45,679 nt of DNA from Mycobacterium sp. (lineage in GTDB: Bacteria > Actinomycetota > Actinomycetes > Mycobacteriales > Mycobacteriaceae), in contig JAOPUT010000170.1 of NCBI GenBank assembly GCA_025963385.1, positions 1 through 45,679 of the forward strand, written 5' to 3'. Below are positions 24,152 to 32,117 of this stretch, in pieces; the stretch's first letter is position 1; every line of letters starts with the position of its first letter. The position numbers and the translations under genes are program-made. Under the pieces are notes generated by a model that worked only from the letters and a program-made list of their open reading frames with translations, was not told the origin of the DNA and ran no database searches.

Positions 24152-25987
24152 TCAGAAGGCTCCCTCGTCGAGATCCATCGTGGCCAGGTCGACCGATTCG
24201 ATGATCTTGCGTTCGGCACTGAGCCGCGGCAGCACATTGCGCGCGAAGAACCTTGCTGCCGTGATCTTTCCGGCATAGAAGTCACGGTCGCGCTCGGACA
24301 CGTCGCCGTCGAGTGCGTGCAATGCGATCTCGGCGCCCCGCAGCAGCATCCAACCGATGAAGAGGTCACCGACCGCGAGCAGGAACGACACCGAGCCCAG
24401 CCCGACGCGGTACAGGTCGCGCGAGTTCTGCTGTGACGCCATCAGATAACCGGTCATCGTGCCGACCATCGCCTGCACGTCCGCCAGTGCGGTGGCCAGT
24501 GACTCGCGGCAGTCGGCGAGTTCGGAACGCGCCGAATCGGTCTCGAGGAATGCCTGAATCTGGCCGGCCACGTGGGCGAGCGCACCGCCTTGGTCGCGCG
24601 CGATCTTGCGGAAGAAGAAGTCTTGGGCCTGGATGGCGGTGGTGCCCTCGTACAGGGAGTCGATCTTGGCGTCGCGGATGTACTGCTCGATCGGGTAGTC
24701 CTGCAGGAAGCCAGAGCCCCCGAAGGTCTGCAGGGACTCCGTCAGGGTCTGGTAGGCCCGCTCGGACCCGACACCCTTCACGATCGGCAGCAGCAGATCG
24801 TTGACGCGTTCGGCCATCCCGGCGTCGGCATCCGAGACGATGGCCGCCGCGGAGACGTCCTGATGCGCCGCCGTGTAGAGGTACAGCGCTCGCAACCCCT
24901 CGGCGTAGGCCTTCTGCATCATCAGCGCGCGACGAACGTCGGGGTGGTGCAGGATGCTGACGCGTGGCGCCGCCTTGTCGGTCATCTTGGTCATGTCGGC
25001 GCCCTGGATGCGCGTCTTGGCGTATTCGAGGGCGTTCAGGTATCCGGTCGACAGGGTGCTGATGGCCTTGGTGCCCACCATCATTCGCGCGTATTCGATG
25101 ATCTTGAACATCTGGGCGATGCCGTTGTGGGTGTCACCGACCAGCCATCCGACCGCCGGCCTGCCGTGCTGGCCGAAGGTCAGCTCGCACGTCGCGGACA
25201 CCTTGAGGCCCATCTTGTGCTCGACGCCGGTGACGTAGACACCGTTGCGCTCGCCTGGCTCACCCGTCTCGGGATCGGGCAAGAACTTGGGTACCAGGAA
25301 CAGTGAGAGGCCCTTGGTGCCAGGACCTGCCCCCTCGGGCCGGGCGAGCACCATGTGGAGGATGTTCTCGAAGAGGTCGTCGGAGTCACCGCTGGTGATG
25401 AATCGCTTGACGCCGTCGAGGTGCCAGGTGCCGTCGGGCTGCTCGACGGCCTTGGTGCGACCGGCCCCGACGTCGGAGCCGGCGTCCGGTTCGGTGAGCA
25501 CCATGGTGGCGCCCCAATCACGCTCCACGGCCAGTGCGGCCCAATGCTTCTGCTGTTCGTTGCCGACGCCGTAGAGGATGTTGGCGAGCACGGGGCCGGC
25601 CAGATACATGAAGGCCGCGGGTTGGGCGCCGAGCGGGAACTCGTTGATCGCCCACGACAGCATCGCGGGGGCGGGTACGCCGCCGACCTCCTCCGAGAGG
25701 CCGATCCGGAACCACTCACCCTGCTGCCACGCCTTGAACGACCGCTTGAACGGCTCCGGCAGTGAGACCGCGTGAGTGTCCGGGTCGAATGTCGGTGGGT
25801 GACGGTCGGACTCGGCGAAGGACTCCGCCAGCGGCCCTTCGGCCAGCCGTGCCGCCTCGTTCAGCATGTCGCGGATCGACGCCGCGTCCAGATCGCCGAA
25901 CTCACCGGTCGCGAGGACCTTCTCGAGGTGGAGCACCTCGAAGAGATTGAATTCGAGGTCGCGCACATTGCTTTTGTAGTGGCCCAC
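24152..25987 (-). CDS. FadE5-type acyl-CoA dehydrogenase, copy A
   Basis: Also 611 residues and the first gene of the tandem pair. The family motifs are in the same positions as in copy [53 protein letters not shown] and the catalytic Glu447 in [10 protein letters not shown]. It resembles M. tuberculosis FadE5 more closely in places ([28 protein letters not shown]) than copy B does ([15 protein letters not shown]). GTG 25987 has AAAGG about 9 nt upstream, and a -10-like TACGCT lies on the minus strand at 26027-26022. It is 53 bp downstream of echA1 on the same strand, so it may be read from its own promoter or with echA1. Role: first step of fatty acyl-CoA beta-oxidation, in the cytosol. Confidence 0.93.
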   Translation of the reverse strand: MGHYKSNVRDLEFNLFEVLHLEKVLATGEFGDLDAASIRDMLNEAARLAEGPLAESFAESDRHPPTFDPDTHAVSLPEPFKRSFKAWQQGEWFRIGLSEEVGGVPAPAMLSWAINEFPLGAQPAAFMYLAGPVLANILYGVGNEQQKHWAALAVERDWGATMVLTEPDAGSDVGAGRTKAVEQPDGTWHLDGVKRFITSGDSDDLFENILHMVLARPEGAGPGTKGLSLFLVPKFLPDPETGEPGERNGVYVTGVEHKMGLKVSATCELTFGQHGRPAVGWLVGDTHNGIAQMFKIIEYARMMVGTKAISTLSTGYLNALEYAKTRIQGADMTKMTDKAAPRVSILHHPDVRRALMMQKAYAEGLRALYLYTAAHQDVSAAAIVSDADAGMAERVNDLLLPIVKGVGSERAYQTLTESLQTFGGSGFLQDYPIEQYIRDAKIDSLYEGTTAIQAQDFFFRKIARDQGGALAHVAGQIQAFLETDSARSELADCRESLATALADVQAMVGTMTGYLMASQQNSRDLYRVGLGSVSFLLAVGDLFIGWMLLRGAEIALHALDGDVSERDRDFYAGKITAARFFARNVLPRLSAERKIIESVDLATMDLDEGAF

Positions 25988-26040
25988 GTCTTGCGCCTTT
26001 CGCGATCGAACTGCGCCATGCAGCGTAGTCCGATTACGCC

Positions 26041-26856
26041 TCAGAACCCACGAAACGAGGCGGCCCTGCGTTCGACGAACGACTGCACACCCTCGGCCGC
26101 GTCCGCCGTGCCGAAGAGACGGGTCACCTCCGGACGAAGGGCGGCGATGGCAGCGGCGTCACCCTTGGTGCGGGCCAGCTGCGCGGACGCCAGCGTCGCC
26201 CGGACGCCCAGCGGGGCCGCCCGATCGGCGATCGTGTGGGCGATCTCCCTGGCCTTCGCCTCGGCCGCGGTCGCGTCGGGGACGACTTCCTGCACCAGGC
26301 CGATCCGGTGGGCCTCGGCCGCATCGAACTCGTCACCGGTGAGCAGCCAGCGCATGCCGTTGCCCCAACCCGTCTGGCGCGGGAGGCGGATCGTCGCTCC
26401 TCCGAAGGGATAGATGCCGCGCAGTACCTCGATCTGGGCGAAGCGGGTGTCCGCGGCGGCGATCCGGATGTCCGCGGCCAGCAGGAGTTCGATGCCGAGG
26501 GTGAGGCAGCGCCCGTGCGCGGCCGCCACCACCGGCTTCGTCCACTCGCCGTCGAGCCGCCACGGATCGCGGCCGTCCGCAGGCATGGGGTCGCGGCCCT
26601 CGGCGATGAGGGGAGCCACGTCGACCAGGTCGAGGCCTGCGGTGAAGTGTTCGCCGTGAGCGAAGAGCACGCCCGCCCGCAGGTCTTCGTCGCCCTCCAG
26701 CAATGCGTAGGCGCGGGCCAGATCGGCGAGCATCGCGACGTTGAACGCGTTGCGCTTCTCCGGGCGGTTGAGGCCCATGACCAGCACGTGACCGTCACGT
26801 TCGAGCGTGACGGTCTCCAGGATCGGGTCGGCGGCGGGGGTCTTCGGAGTGCTCAT
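26041..26856 (-). CDS. echA1: Enoyl-CoA hydratase/isomerase family protein (EchA1)
   Basis: A 271-residue crotonase-fold protein matching Rv0222 (262) in type and place. It should act on enoyl-CoA or related thioesters after acyl-CoA dehydrogenase. The oxyanion-hole region is present ([36 protein letters not shown]). In [19 protein letters not shown] the first catalytic glutamate is kept (Glu143). The second usual glutamate, just before LLTG, is not obvious: the sequence is [20 protein letters not shown]. It may therefore not be a classical hydratase. Start ATG 26856. It lies upstream of the two fadE genes on the same strand and divergent from the TetR unit. Confidence 0.9.
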   Translation of the reverse strand: MSTPKTPAADPILETVTLERDGHVLVMGLNRPEKRNAFNVAMLADLARAYALLEGDEDLRAGVLFAHGEHFTAGLDLVDVAPLIAEGRDPMPADGRDPWRLDGEWTKPVVAAAHGRCLTLGIELLLAADIRIAAADTRFAQIEVLRGIYPFGGATIRLPRQTGWGNGMRWLLTGDEFDAAEAHRIGLVQEVVPDATAAEAKAREIAHTIADRAAPLGVRATLASAQLARTKGDAAAIAALRPEVTRLFGTADAAEGVQSFVERRAASFRGF

Positions 26857-26935
26857 CTCCGCAGTGAACCCCTCAGCGACGAATTATGCAAGAGTCCATA
26901 TTCACGGTCTTGCCGTGTGATCGGGAATACATTCC

Positions 26936-26964
26936 TTGTCTCGGTGTGTTGCAGATTCTATGCT
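26936..26964 (+). promoter_or_regulatory. Promoter of the leader ORF/TetR unit
   Basis: TTGTCT (26936-26941) and TATGCT (26959-26964) are separated by 17 nt, a good vegetative sigma spacing. The predicted start of transcription is near 26971, giving a short leader before the AGGGAGG site at 26978-26984. The -10 lies inside the palindrome at 26956-26968. Confidence 0.5.
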
Positions 26965-26968
26965 AGAA
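26956..26968. promoter_or_regulatory. Palindrome over the -10: probable TetR autoregulatory operator
   Basis: TTCTA-TGC-TAGAA is a perfect 5-3-5 inverted repeat covering the -10 of the leader/TetR promoter. A second, overlapping symmetry is CTATG (26958-26962) with CATAG (26971-26975). Such AT-rich symmetry stands out in this GC-rich DNA. Autorepression by the adjacent TetR protein is inferred; echA1, 100 bp away and divergent, may be a further target. Confidence 0.55.
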
Positions 26969-26989
26969 AACATAGCCAGGGAGGCACCC

Positions 26990-27127
26990 GTGTGGATCGT
27001 CGAAGTCAACGTCCTGGGCCGTAGGTTCACGCACGCCGTTGGCGAGCGCCCCGAGGCTCTCCGGCTCCCTCCCCGCATGGCGCAATGGCGCGCGTGGAAA
27101 CAGCGCCACCCGCGGGCAGCCGCCTGA
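26990..27127 (+). CDS. Small 45-residue leader protein coupled to TetR
   Basis: A short gene from GTG 26990 to TGA 27125-27127. An AGGGAGG ribosome site (26978-26984) is well placed 5 nt before the GTG. Its stop overlaps the ATG of the TetR gene as TGATG, a classic translational-coupling junction. Codon third positions are mostly G or C, as in real genes here. The product starts VWIVEVNVLGRRFTHAVGE and ends in a basic, Trp-rich tail (MAQWRAWKQRHPRAAA). No membrane span or known domain. It could be a real small protein, perhaps one that modulates the regulator, or a leader whose translation delivers ribosomes to the TetR start. I do not recognise a family. Confidence 0.65.
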   Translation: MWIVEVNVLGRRFTHAVGERPEALRLPPRMAQWRAWKQRHPRAAA

Positions 27128-27750
27128 TGCCGTCCCCCGCCAAGCCCACCAACAAGCGCGGCTCCACCAGGATCCGCATGCTGTCCACCGCAGCGGAGGT
27201 GCTGCGCGAGAAGGGTGCCGCGGGCGTCACGATCGACGAGGTGCTGACCCGCAGCGGCGCTCCTCGCGGCTCGGTCTACCACCACTTCCCCGACGGTCGC
27301 AGTCAGCTGCTCACCGAGGCCCTGCTGTATGCGGGCGATTCGATCACCGCGCTCATCGACGACGCCGCCACCAAGGGCTGCATCTCACTGGTGCGCCAGT
27401 TCGTCGCGTTCTGGGAACGCACCCTGGCCGAGAGCGACTTCACGGCGGGCTGCCCTGTCGTCGCCGCCGCGATCGGCTCGGCCGACGACGACCCCGCCCT
27501 CACCGCCATCGCAGGCGACATCTTCGACCGCTGGCGTCAAGCCCTCACCCGCGCCTTCGTCGCCGACGGCTTCGACGACGCCGACGCCTGCTCGATGGCC
27601 GTCACGTGTATCGCCTCCCTCGAGGGTGCGGTGGTGCTGTGCCGGGCCACCCGTACCGCCGATCCCCTGCGTGAGGTCTCCCAGCAGCTCGAATTCCTGA
27701 TCAAGTCAAGGGAATTCGTGCACCGCTTCGGCCTGCCGTCGGAGCGCTAG
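27127..27750 (+). CDS. TetR-family transcriptional regulator (LmrA/YxaF-like)
   Basis: A 207-residue one-component repressor. The N-terminal helix-turn-helix is visible (IRMLSTAAEVLREKGAAGV, then IDEVLTRSGAPRGSVYHHF). The C-terminal ligand/dimer domain has the FTAGCPVVAAAIG stretch usual in the LmrA/YxaF subgroup, with a cysteine that could matter for ligand sensing. ATG 27127 overlaps the TGA of the small upstream ORF; an upstream in-frame ATG at 27085 would add 14 residues within that ORF and is less likely. It is divergent from echA1 and so may control echA1 and the fadE pair as well as itself. The stop overlaps the stop of the convergent reductase gene by two bases. The ligand is unknown; an acyl-CoA would fit the neighbours. 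Confidence 0.88.
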   Translation: MPSPAKPTNKRGSTRIRMLSTAAEVLREKGAAGVTIDEVLTRSGAPRGSVYHHFPDGRSQLLTEALLYAGDSITALIDDAATKGCISLVRQFVAFWERTLAESDFTAGCPVVAAAIGSADDDPALTAIAGDIFDRWRQALTRAFVADGFDDADACSMAVTCIASLEGAVVLCRATRTADPLREVSQQLEFLIKSREFVHRFGLPSER

Positions 27751-28271
27751 GCGGCCTTCGCCCACCGCGCGCAGACGAAGTCGGCGTTGCGGCCCACCTC
27801 TTGCAGGGTCCACTCCGAGCGCAGCGGCAGCAGGCGTGCGCCAGCGCCCAGTGAGCAAGGGGCATACGTCACGATCATCTCGTCGATGAGCCCGGCTGCC
27901 GCGAACTGCGCCGCGACGTCACCGCCACCGACCACCCAGACGTTCCCGTCCGCCGCTGCCGTCACCAGCGTGGAGTGCAGTTCGGTGACCTCGCCCGCGA
28001 ACGTCTGCACCGGGTGGCCGTCGGCGATGATCCCGGGCCGGTGGGTGAGCACCCAGGTGGGCTGCGCGTACATCCAGTCGCCCGGTTGGTTGGCCAGGAT
28101 CCACTCGTAGGTGGACGAGCCCATCGCAAGTGCCCCAACACCATTCGCGAACGCCTCGTAGCCGAAGGCGCCGTCGGGGTCGACGGCGCGGGAGGTGAGC
28201 CAGTCGAGGCTGTCCGCCTGGTCGACGACGAAACCGTCGAGGCTCGACGCGGTGTAGTACACGGTTGCCAT
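27747..28271 (-). CDS. RibD-C/DHFR-like reductase
   Basis: A 174-residue protein with the dihydrofolate-reductase-like fold of the RibD C-terminal group. It starts ATVYYTASSLDGFVVDQADS and carries the NADPH-site motif VWVVGGGDVAAQFAAAGLID, then an ending typical for these small YwjB/YyaP-type reductases. It probably reduces a small pterin, flavin precursor or related compound with NADPH, but these short relatives are mostly uncharacterised. Cytosolic. An AAGGAG site lies 5 nt before ATG 28271. It begins one base after the stop of the AraC-DinB gene, so it is the second gene of a two-gene operon, and it ends overlapping the stop of the TetR gene. Confidence 0.85.
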   Translation of the reverse strand: MATVYYTASSLDGFVVDQADSLDWLTSRAVDPDGAFGYEAFANGVGALAMGSSTYEWILANQPGDWMYAQPTWVLTHRPGIIADGHPVQTFAGEVTELHSTLVTAAADGNVWVVGGGDVAAQFAAAGLIDEMIVTYAPCSLGAGARLLPLRSEWTLQEVGRNADFVCARWAKAA

Positions 28272-28272
28272 G

Positions 28273-29178
28273 TCAGCTCCTTCTCATCCAGTCCAATGGG
28301 TCGCCTCGACCCGCGAGGACGCCGTGACGGGCCAGCATCGCCCTCACCAGTTCCCGTCGATGCGCCGAATAGGTCAGCACGTGCGCGACGATGCCGTAGA
28401 GCTGAAATGATTCCGGCGGGTCGCACAGCGCATCGATTACGGTGTCGCCGAGGCGCCCTTGCTCGGCGTGCTCGGCGACCATCGCGGTCCAGCGCGCCGA
28501 GACGGCGGCGTGGTCGTCGGCGAGTTGCGCCGCCTCCCGCAGCCCCGGGTGCGCGGGGTGATCCCGTCCCTCGATGCTGGCGAGCCACACCTCCTTGGAC
28601 CACACCACCGCGCCGAGCACTGCGCCGACGCTGGCTTCCTCACCGTCCCAGTCAAGGACCACCTGTCCCGGTGTAATGCGTTCCCGCCATTGATTTTCCG
28701 TTAGTTCGGTGGCCGTGCCGATCAGGTAGGCAGTGTCGGCGACATCGTGCGCCACCATCAACTGCGACACGTCGGGCGGCTTGGCGTCCTCCGCACTGTC
28801 CAACCACAGCGACTCCGGCGGGTGGAAGTGCAGGCCGTTGGGTGCGGTCAGCCGGAACTCGACCTCGCCGGCCTGCGACGGTGGCACCCCGTAGGAGCGG
28901 CGGAAGGCACGCGAGAAGACCTCGGGTGACGACCACCCCTCCTCGGCGGCCACCGCCGCGACGCCCTCGCCGCGTTGCAGTCGCCACGCGGCACGTTCCA
29001 GCATGACGCGACGCCGGATGGCCGCGGGCGGCTCTCCCGTCAGCCGACTGACCTGCCGGGAGAAGTGGAACTCGGAGGCAAAGCTGCTGCGCGCCATCTC
29101 GGCGACGTCGGAGTTGCCGCTGTCGACGACGGCGTCGAGCAGCTCGCGCAGGCGGTCCCGGCCACGTGACTCACTCAC
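28273..29178 (-). CDS. AraC-type HTH fused to a DinB-like domain
   Basis: A 301-residue fusion. The N-terminal ~100 residues are an AraC/XylS double helix-turn-helix (VAEMARSSFASEFHFSRQVS; then VAAVAAEEGWSSPEVFSRAF and RRSYGVPPS). The C-terminal ~190 residues look like a DinB/YfiT-type four-helix bundle, with histidines in LMVAHDVADTAYL and GIVAHVLTYSAHRREL that could bind a metal. Such proteins may sense a thiol or small toxic compound and regulate the following gene. GTG 29178 is chosen because it precedes the first HTH helix; the open frame runs to 29325 without conserved content. It precedes the RibD-C-like reductase by one base and is divergent from the acyl-CoA dehydrogenase pair. The regulated compound is unknown. 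Confidence 0.83.
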   Translation of the reverse strand: MSESRGRDRLRELLDAVVDSGNSDVAEMARSSFASEFHFSRQVSRLTGEPPAAIRRRVMLERAAWRLQRGEGVAAVAAEEGWSSPEVFSRAFRRSYGVPPSQAGEVEFRLTAPNGLHFHPPESLWLDSAEDAKPPDVSQLMVAHDVADTAYLIGTATELTENQWRERITPGQVVLDWDGEEASVGAVLGAVVWSKEVWLASIEGRDHPAHPGLREAAQLADDHAAVSARWTAMVAEHAEQGRLGDTVIDALCDPPESFQLYGIVAHVLTYSAHRRELVRAMLARHGVLAGRGDPLDWMRRS

Positions 29179-29241
29179 AGTGACCGAGTATGGTCCGGCG
29201 CCGTCGCGAGCGACATGACGATTCCTGCTCTCCGGGCGCAC

Positions 29242-29247
29242 TACCCT
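29242..29247 (+). promoter_or_regulatory. -10-like hexamer for a leaderless dehydrogenase operon
   Basis: TACCCT is followed by 8 nt and the GTG start at 29256. No ribosome site precedes the GTG. The start of the divergent AraC-DinB gene is 77 bp away, so both promoters share this short gap. Pattern-based. Confidence 0.4.
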
Positions 29248-29255
29248 GGTGCCTA

Positions 29256-30425
29256 GTGAGCGAATTCGATGCGCTGTGCGCCAATGATTCCCAACTTGCC
29301 GAGCTGCGTTCCGCAGTCCGAGCATTCCTCGCGGCCGATCGGGACTCCTTCGGGTGGACGCCCGCCGTCGACTCCTGGCTGTCGAGCTGGGACACCGACT
29401 TCAGCATCCGGCTCGCCGACGCCGGGTTCATCGGGCTGACCATCCCGGTCGAATACGGTGGCCGGGCCCCCACGGACGCGCGTCTAGTCGGGGCTGGCTA
29501 CCTGCACCGCTACGTCGTGACCGAAGAACTCCTGGCGCATGGCGCACCGGTGGGCGCGCACTGGATCGCCGACCGTCAGGTGGCACCCGGACTACTGGCC
29601 TACGGGTCCGAGGAACAGCGCCGACGCCTTCTGCCGCGGATCGCCGCCGGCCGGCTGTACTCCGCGATCGGCATGAGCGAGCACGGCGCAGGTTCCGATC
29701 TCGCTGCCGTCCAGTCCAGGGCGACGCGCACGGACGACGGATGGGTGCTCAACGGCACCAAGGTGTGGACGAGCGGCGCGCACCTCGCGCATCAGGTCGT
29801 AGTCCTGGCCCGCACCAGCCCGCTGGACCCCGAACACCGTCACGCCGGCTTCAGTCAGTTCATCGTGCCGACCGATCTGCCCGGCATCACCATCAGCCCG
29901 ATCGTGCTGATGAACGGTGAGCACCACTTCAACGAGGTGCTGTTCGACGACGTCCGGCTCACCGATGGCGACCTCCTCGGCGAGGTCGGTTCCGGCTGGC
30001 ACCAGGTCACGTCCGAGCTGGGCTTCGAACGCAGTGGGCCCGAACGCATCCTGTCCACCGCGACCATGCTGTTCGAGATCATCGCGGCGTTGAGCAGGCG
30101 CGACGTCGACGACCGGACCGCCGCCGACATCGGCGATCTGGTCGCACGGATGATCTCGCTGCGCCAGCTCTCGGTGTCGGTGGCCAGGGCGTTGACCGCG
30201 GGACAGGACGCGAACACCCAGGCGGCCCTCGTCAAGGATCTCGGCACGCGGTTCGAGCAGGACTCCGTGGAGCGGGCCGCCGATCTGATCGACGACGTCG
30301 ACGGTCCCGAGGGCGCCCGACTGCGTGCGTTGCTGGCCACCGCGCGAGTGCACTCACCGCTGTTCACCCTGCGCGGCGGCACCAACGAGGTGCTGCGTGG
30401 CGTGGTGGCCAAGGCGGCGATGTGA
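29256..30425 (+). CDS. Acyl-CoA dehydrogenase, subunit 1 of a pair
   Basis: A 389-residue acyl-CoA dehydrogenase. It has the FAD/substrate motifs SAIGMSEHGAGSDLAAVQSR and NGTKVWTSGAHLAHQ, LMNGEHHFNEVLFDDVRL, and ends with TLRGGTNEVLRGVVA. In classical enzymes the catalytic Glu precedes GT (YEGT); here the position is Gly (RGGT), so this subunit lacks the usual base there, a feature of two-subunit mycobacterial enzymes acting on bulky steroid-type CoA thioesters. GTG 29256 is supported by conserved sequence following and a leaderless-type -10. Its stop overlaps the GTG of the next gene by 4 nt (GTGA), so the two are translationally coupled and probably form an alpha2beta2 complex. Substrate unknown. 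Confidence 0.88.
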   Translation: MSEFDALCANDSQLAELRSAVRAFLAADRDSFGWTPAVDSWLSSWDTDFSIRLADAGFIGLTIPVEYGGRAPTDARLVGAGYLHRYVVTEELLAHGAPVGAHWIADRQVAPGLLAYGSEEQRRRLLPRIAAGRLYSAIGMSEHGAGSDLAAVQSRATRTDDGWVLNGTKVWTSGAHLAHQVVVLARTSPLDPEHRHAGFSQFIVPTDLPGITISPIVLMNGEHHFNEVLFDDVRLTDGDLLGEVGSGWHQVTSELGFERSGPERILSTATMLFEIIAALSRRDVDDRTAADIGDLVARMISLRQLSVSVARALTAGQDANTQAALVKDLGTRFEQDSVERAADLIDDVDGPEGARLRALLATARVHSPLFTLRGGTNEVLRGVVAKAAM

Positions 30426-31444
30426 ACGACGAGCTGCGGCAACTGGTCGATGAGATCGGCCAACGGTCGTTCGACGCGCGCGTCGGACATCACGCTCGAC
30501 CCGAACGCCTCGACGAGGACCTGTGGCGCGTCCTGGAGACCTCCGGGCTGACGAGGCTCACCACCGAGCAGGGTGCCGATCCGGCGGAGTCCGCCGTCGT
30601 CCTCGCCGGGCTGGCGCGTTGGGCGGCTGCCGTGCCGATCGCCGAAACCGACCTGCTCGCCACGTGGTTGGCGGGGAAGGCTGGTCTTGCGATTCCCGAC
30701 GACGGCCCGCTGACGGTGGCGACGGCCGACGTCGAGCCGAAGCACGGTCGCATCGCCGGGACCGCCGCCGACGTACCGTGGCCGGACGTAGGGGTCGTCG
30801 TCTTGGCCGCGCGCTCATCGGACGCGACGTACGCCGCGGTGCTCGATCGTGGACCCGCGGCGTCCACCCACGACCTCGCAGGCGAGCCGCGCGGCGACGT
30901 GTCGTTCGATCTCCCTGTCGGCGAAGCCGTCCGACTCCCCCGCGACGTCGGCGACGAACTGCTGCGTCGCGGCGCGTGGGCGCGGTGCGTGCAGATCGTC
31001 GGCGCGTTCGACGCAGCAGTGCACCTCACTGCTGCGCACACCAGGGAACGGGTGCAGTTCGGCCGCCCGCTGAACAAGTTCCAAGCCGTTCAGCATTCGC
31101 TGGCGGCGCTCATCGGCGAGGTCGAACGAAGCCGTGCGGCAACGGCTTTGGCGATCGCCGCGGCGAACGATCACGGATTCGACAGCCCGCGCACCGATTA
31201 CGCGACCACCGTCGCCAAGGTGGCGGTGGGCCGCGCCGTCGGTCCGGTGACCACGATCGCACACCAGCTGCACGGCGCCATCGGCGTCACCGCGGAGCAT
31301 CAGCTGTGGCTCGCCACGATGCGTGCCAGGAGTTGGGCCGACGACTTCGGCACGACGGGCAGGCACGCCACCCGTCTCGGCAGGATGGCACTGGCAACCG
31401 ACGACGCCTGGAGCCTGGTCGTCGGCGCCGTCGAGCCCCTGTAG
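30422..31444 (+). CDS. Acyl-CoA dehydrogenase, subunit 2 of a pair
   Basis: A 340-residue, shortened acyl-CoA dehydrogenase. The middle beta domain is weak, but the C-terminal helical half is clear: AHTRERVQFGRPLNKFQAVQ, the helix around RSRAATALAIAAA, AHQLHGAIGVTAEHQLWL and WADDFGTTGRH. The Arg/Gln-Phe-Gly motif and HGAIG loop are the FAD-contact elements at the dimer interface. Reduced N-terminal motifs are typical of the partner subunit of heterotetrameric acyl-CoA dehydrogenases. The start GTG 30422 overlaps the stop of subunit 1 by 4 nt. It may supply the catalytic base that subunit 1 lacks, but I cannot assign it. An inverted repeat follows about 20 bp after the stop. Confidence 0.85.
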   Translation: MNDELRQLVDEIGQRSFDARVGHHARPERLDEDLWRVLETSGLTRLTTEQGADPAESAVVLAGLARWAAAVPIAETDLLATWLAGKAGLAIPDDGPLTVATADVEPKHGRIAGTAADVPWPDVGVVVLAARSSDATYAAVLDRGPAASTHDLAGEPRGDVSFDLPVGEAVRLPRDVGDELLRRGAWARCVQIVGAFDAAVHLTAAHTRERVQFGRPLNKFQAVQHSLAALIGEVERSRAATALAIAAANDHGFDSPRTDYATTVAKVAVGRAVGPVTTIAHQLHGAIGVTAEHQLWLATMRARSWADDFGTTGRHATRLGRMALATDDAWSLVVGAVEPL

Positions 31445-31462
31445 GAGTCGAGCACCTGTCAA

Positions 31463-31483
31463 CGTCACACCTATTCTGTGACG
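31463..31483. repeat. 7-bp inverted repeat CGTCACA-N7-TGTGACG
   Basis: A perfect palindrome in the 84-bp gap between the dehydrogenase pair and the secreted-protein gene. It could be an operator for the downstream gene or a weak terminator hairpin for the upstream operon; there is no U-tract. The half-sites face opposite to the Crp order (TGTGA-N6-TCACA), so a Crp site is not supported. Confidence 0.5.
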
Positions 31484-31528
31484 GGGACTACTGTGTGGTA
31501 CGCGCGGGGACCGGCATTATTGTGGGCT

Positions 31529-32044
31529 ATGTACAAATTAACGTCGACGATAGTGGTCGCTTCTTCCGCGGCGCTGATCGGCGCGGCTTCCTTCGTCACC
31601 TCGATGTCCGTGGCAGCCCCGCGCGCCACTGCGGCGCCAGCGTCCATGAGCACGGCCATGCCCCTCTCCAGCCAGTGGCGGGCCTGCGACTTCAGCAAGC
31701 TCGCGTGGGTCTCCGCGGTCGGGGATGCCCGAGCCGTCGCGCACGTCGGCACCAACGGCGCAGGCATGGTCGCCGCGACGGTCGACATGGCCACCGCGCT
31801 TCCGAACACGCACTATGACGTCCGCGTGATCCAAACCCCTCGCGCCTCGAATGGCTGCGCAGCGGGGGCGTCCGGCGTGCTCGTGGGCGGTGTGCAGACC
31901 GACGGTCTTGGCGCAGGCACCACGACGATCGCCGGTCCTGCCGCCAAGGGCGCCACCGGGGCGTGGGTCATCGTGGAACTACCGTCGGACTCCTCGCAGA
32001 CGCCCGTCGAGTTCTACACCTCGGAGTTCATCGCCTCGATCTAA
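31529..32044 (+). CDS. Secreted protein of unknown function
   Basis: A 171-residue protein with a clear signal peptide (MYKLTSTIVVASSAALIGAA, then an Ala-rich end with a likely signal-peptidase cut near residues 34-37, ATA/AP). The mature part is small and Gly/Ala/Thr-rich, with two cysteines (WRACDFSK and SNGCAAG) that may form a disulfide, and repeated short beta-like stretches (ARAVAHVGTNGAGMVAATVD; YDVRVIQTP; AWVIVELPSD). This suggests a compact beta domain. No known family comes to mind. ATG 31529 directly precedes the signal peptide; TATTGT or CATTAT 5-8 nt upstream could give a leaderless mRNA. It lies alone between the dehydrogenase pair and the PlsC-like operon. Extracellular or cell-wall location is inferred. 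Confidence 0.78.
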   Translation: MYKLTSTIVVASSAALIGAASFVTSMSVAAPRATAAPASMSTAMPLSSQWRACDFSKLAWVSAVGDARAVAHVGTNGAGMVAATVDMATALPNTHYDVRVIQTPRASNGCAAGASGVLVGGVQTDGLGAGTTTIAGPAAKGATGAWVIVELPSDSSQTPVEFYTSEFIASI

Positions 32045-32084
32045 CGCGATTTCCCCCTCCGCACCTGCCCCGGTACTCTAAAAC

Positions 32085-32098
32085 TGGAACACGTTCCA
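32085..32098. promoter_or_regulatory. KstR-type palindromic operator before the PlsC-like/fadD12/lipO operon
   Basis: TGGAAC-AC-GTTCCA is a perfect 6-2-6 inverted repeat and matches the KstR pattern TnnAACAnGTTnnA at every fixed position. A -10-like TACTCT lies at 32074-32079, so transcription would start about 32086, inside the operator, an ideal place for repression. The ribosome site AGGGGG (32108-32113) and GTG 32118 follow. KstR control, relieved by cholesterol metabolites, is inferred from memory of the motif; another TetR repressor could use a similar site. Confidence 0.6.
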
Positions 32099-32117
32099 AT
32101 TCCTCCAGGGGGCACGC

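Noticed and set aside
22312..25987. Possibility that the two FadE genes are one frameshifted gene
   Set aside because: Each has its own full-length family N-terminus, catalytic Glu447 and C-terminal ending; they are tandem paralogues.
31464..31482. Possible Crp/cAMP receptor site
   Set aside because: The half-sites are in the order GTCACA...TGTGAC, opposite to the Crp consensus, so only a general inverted repeat is reported.
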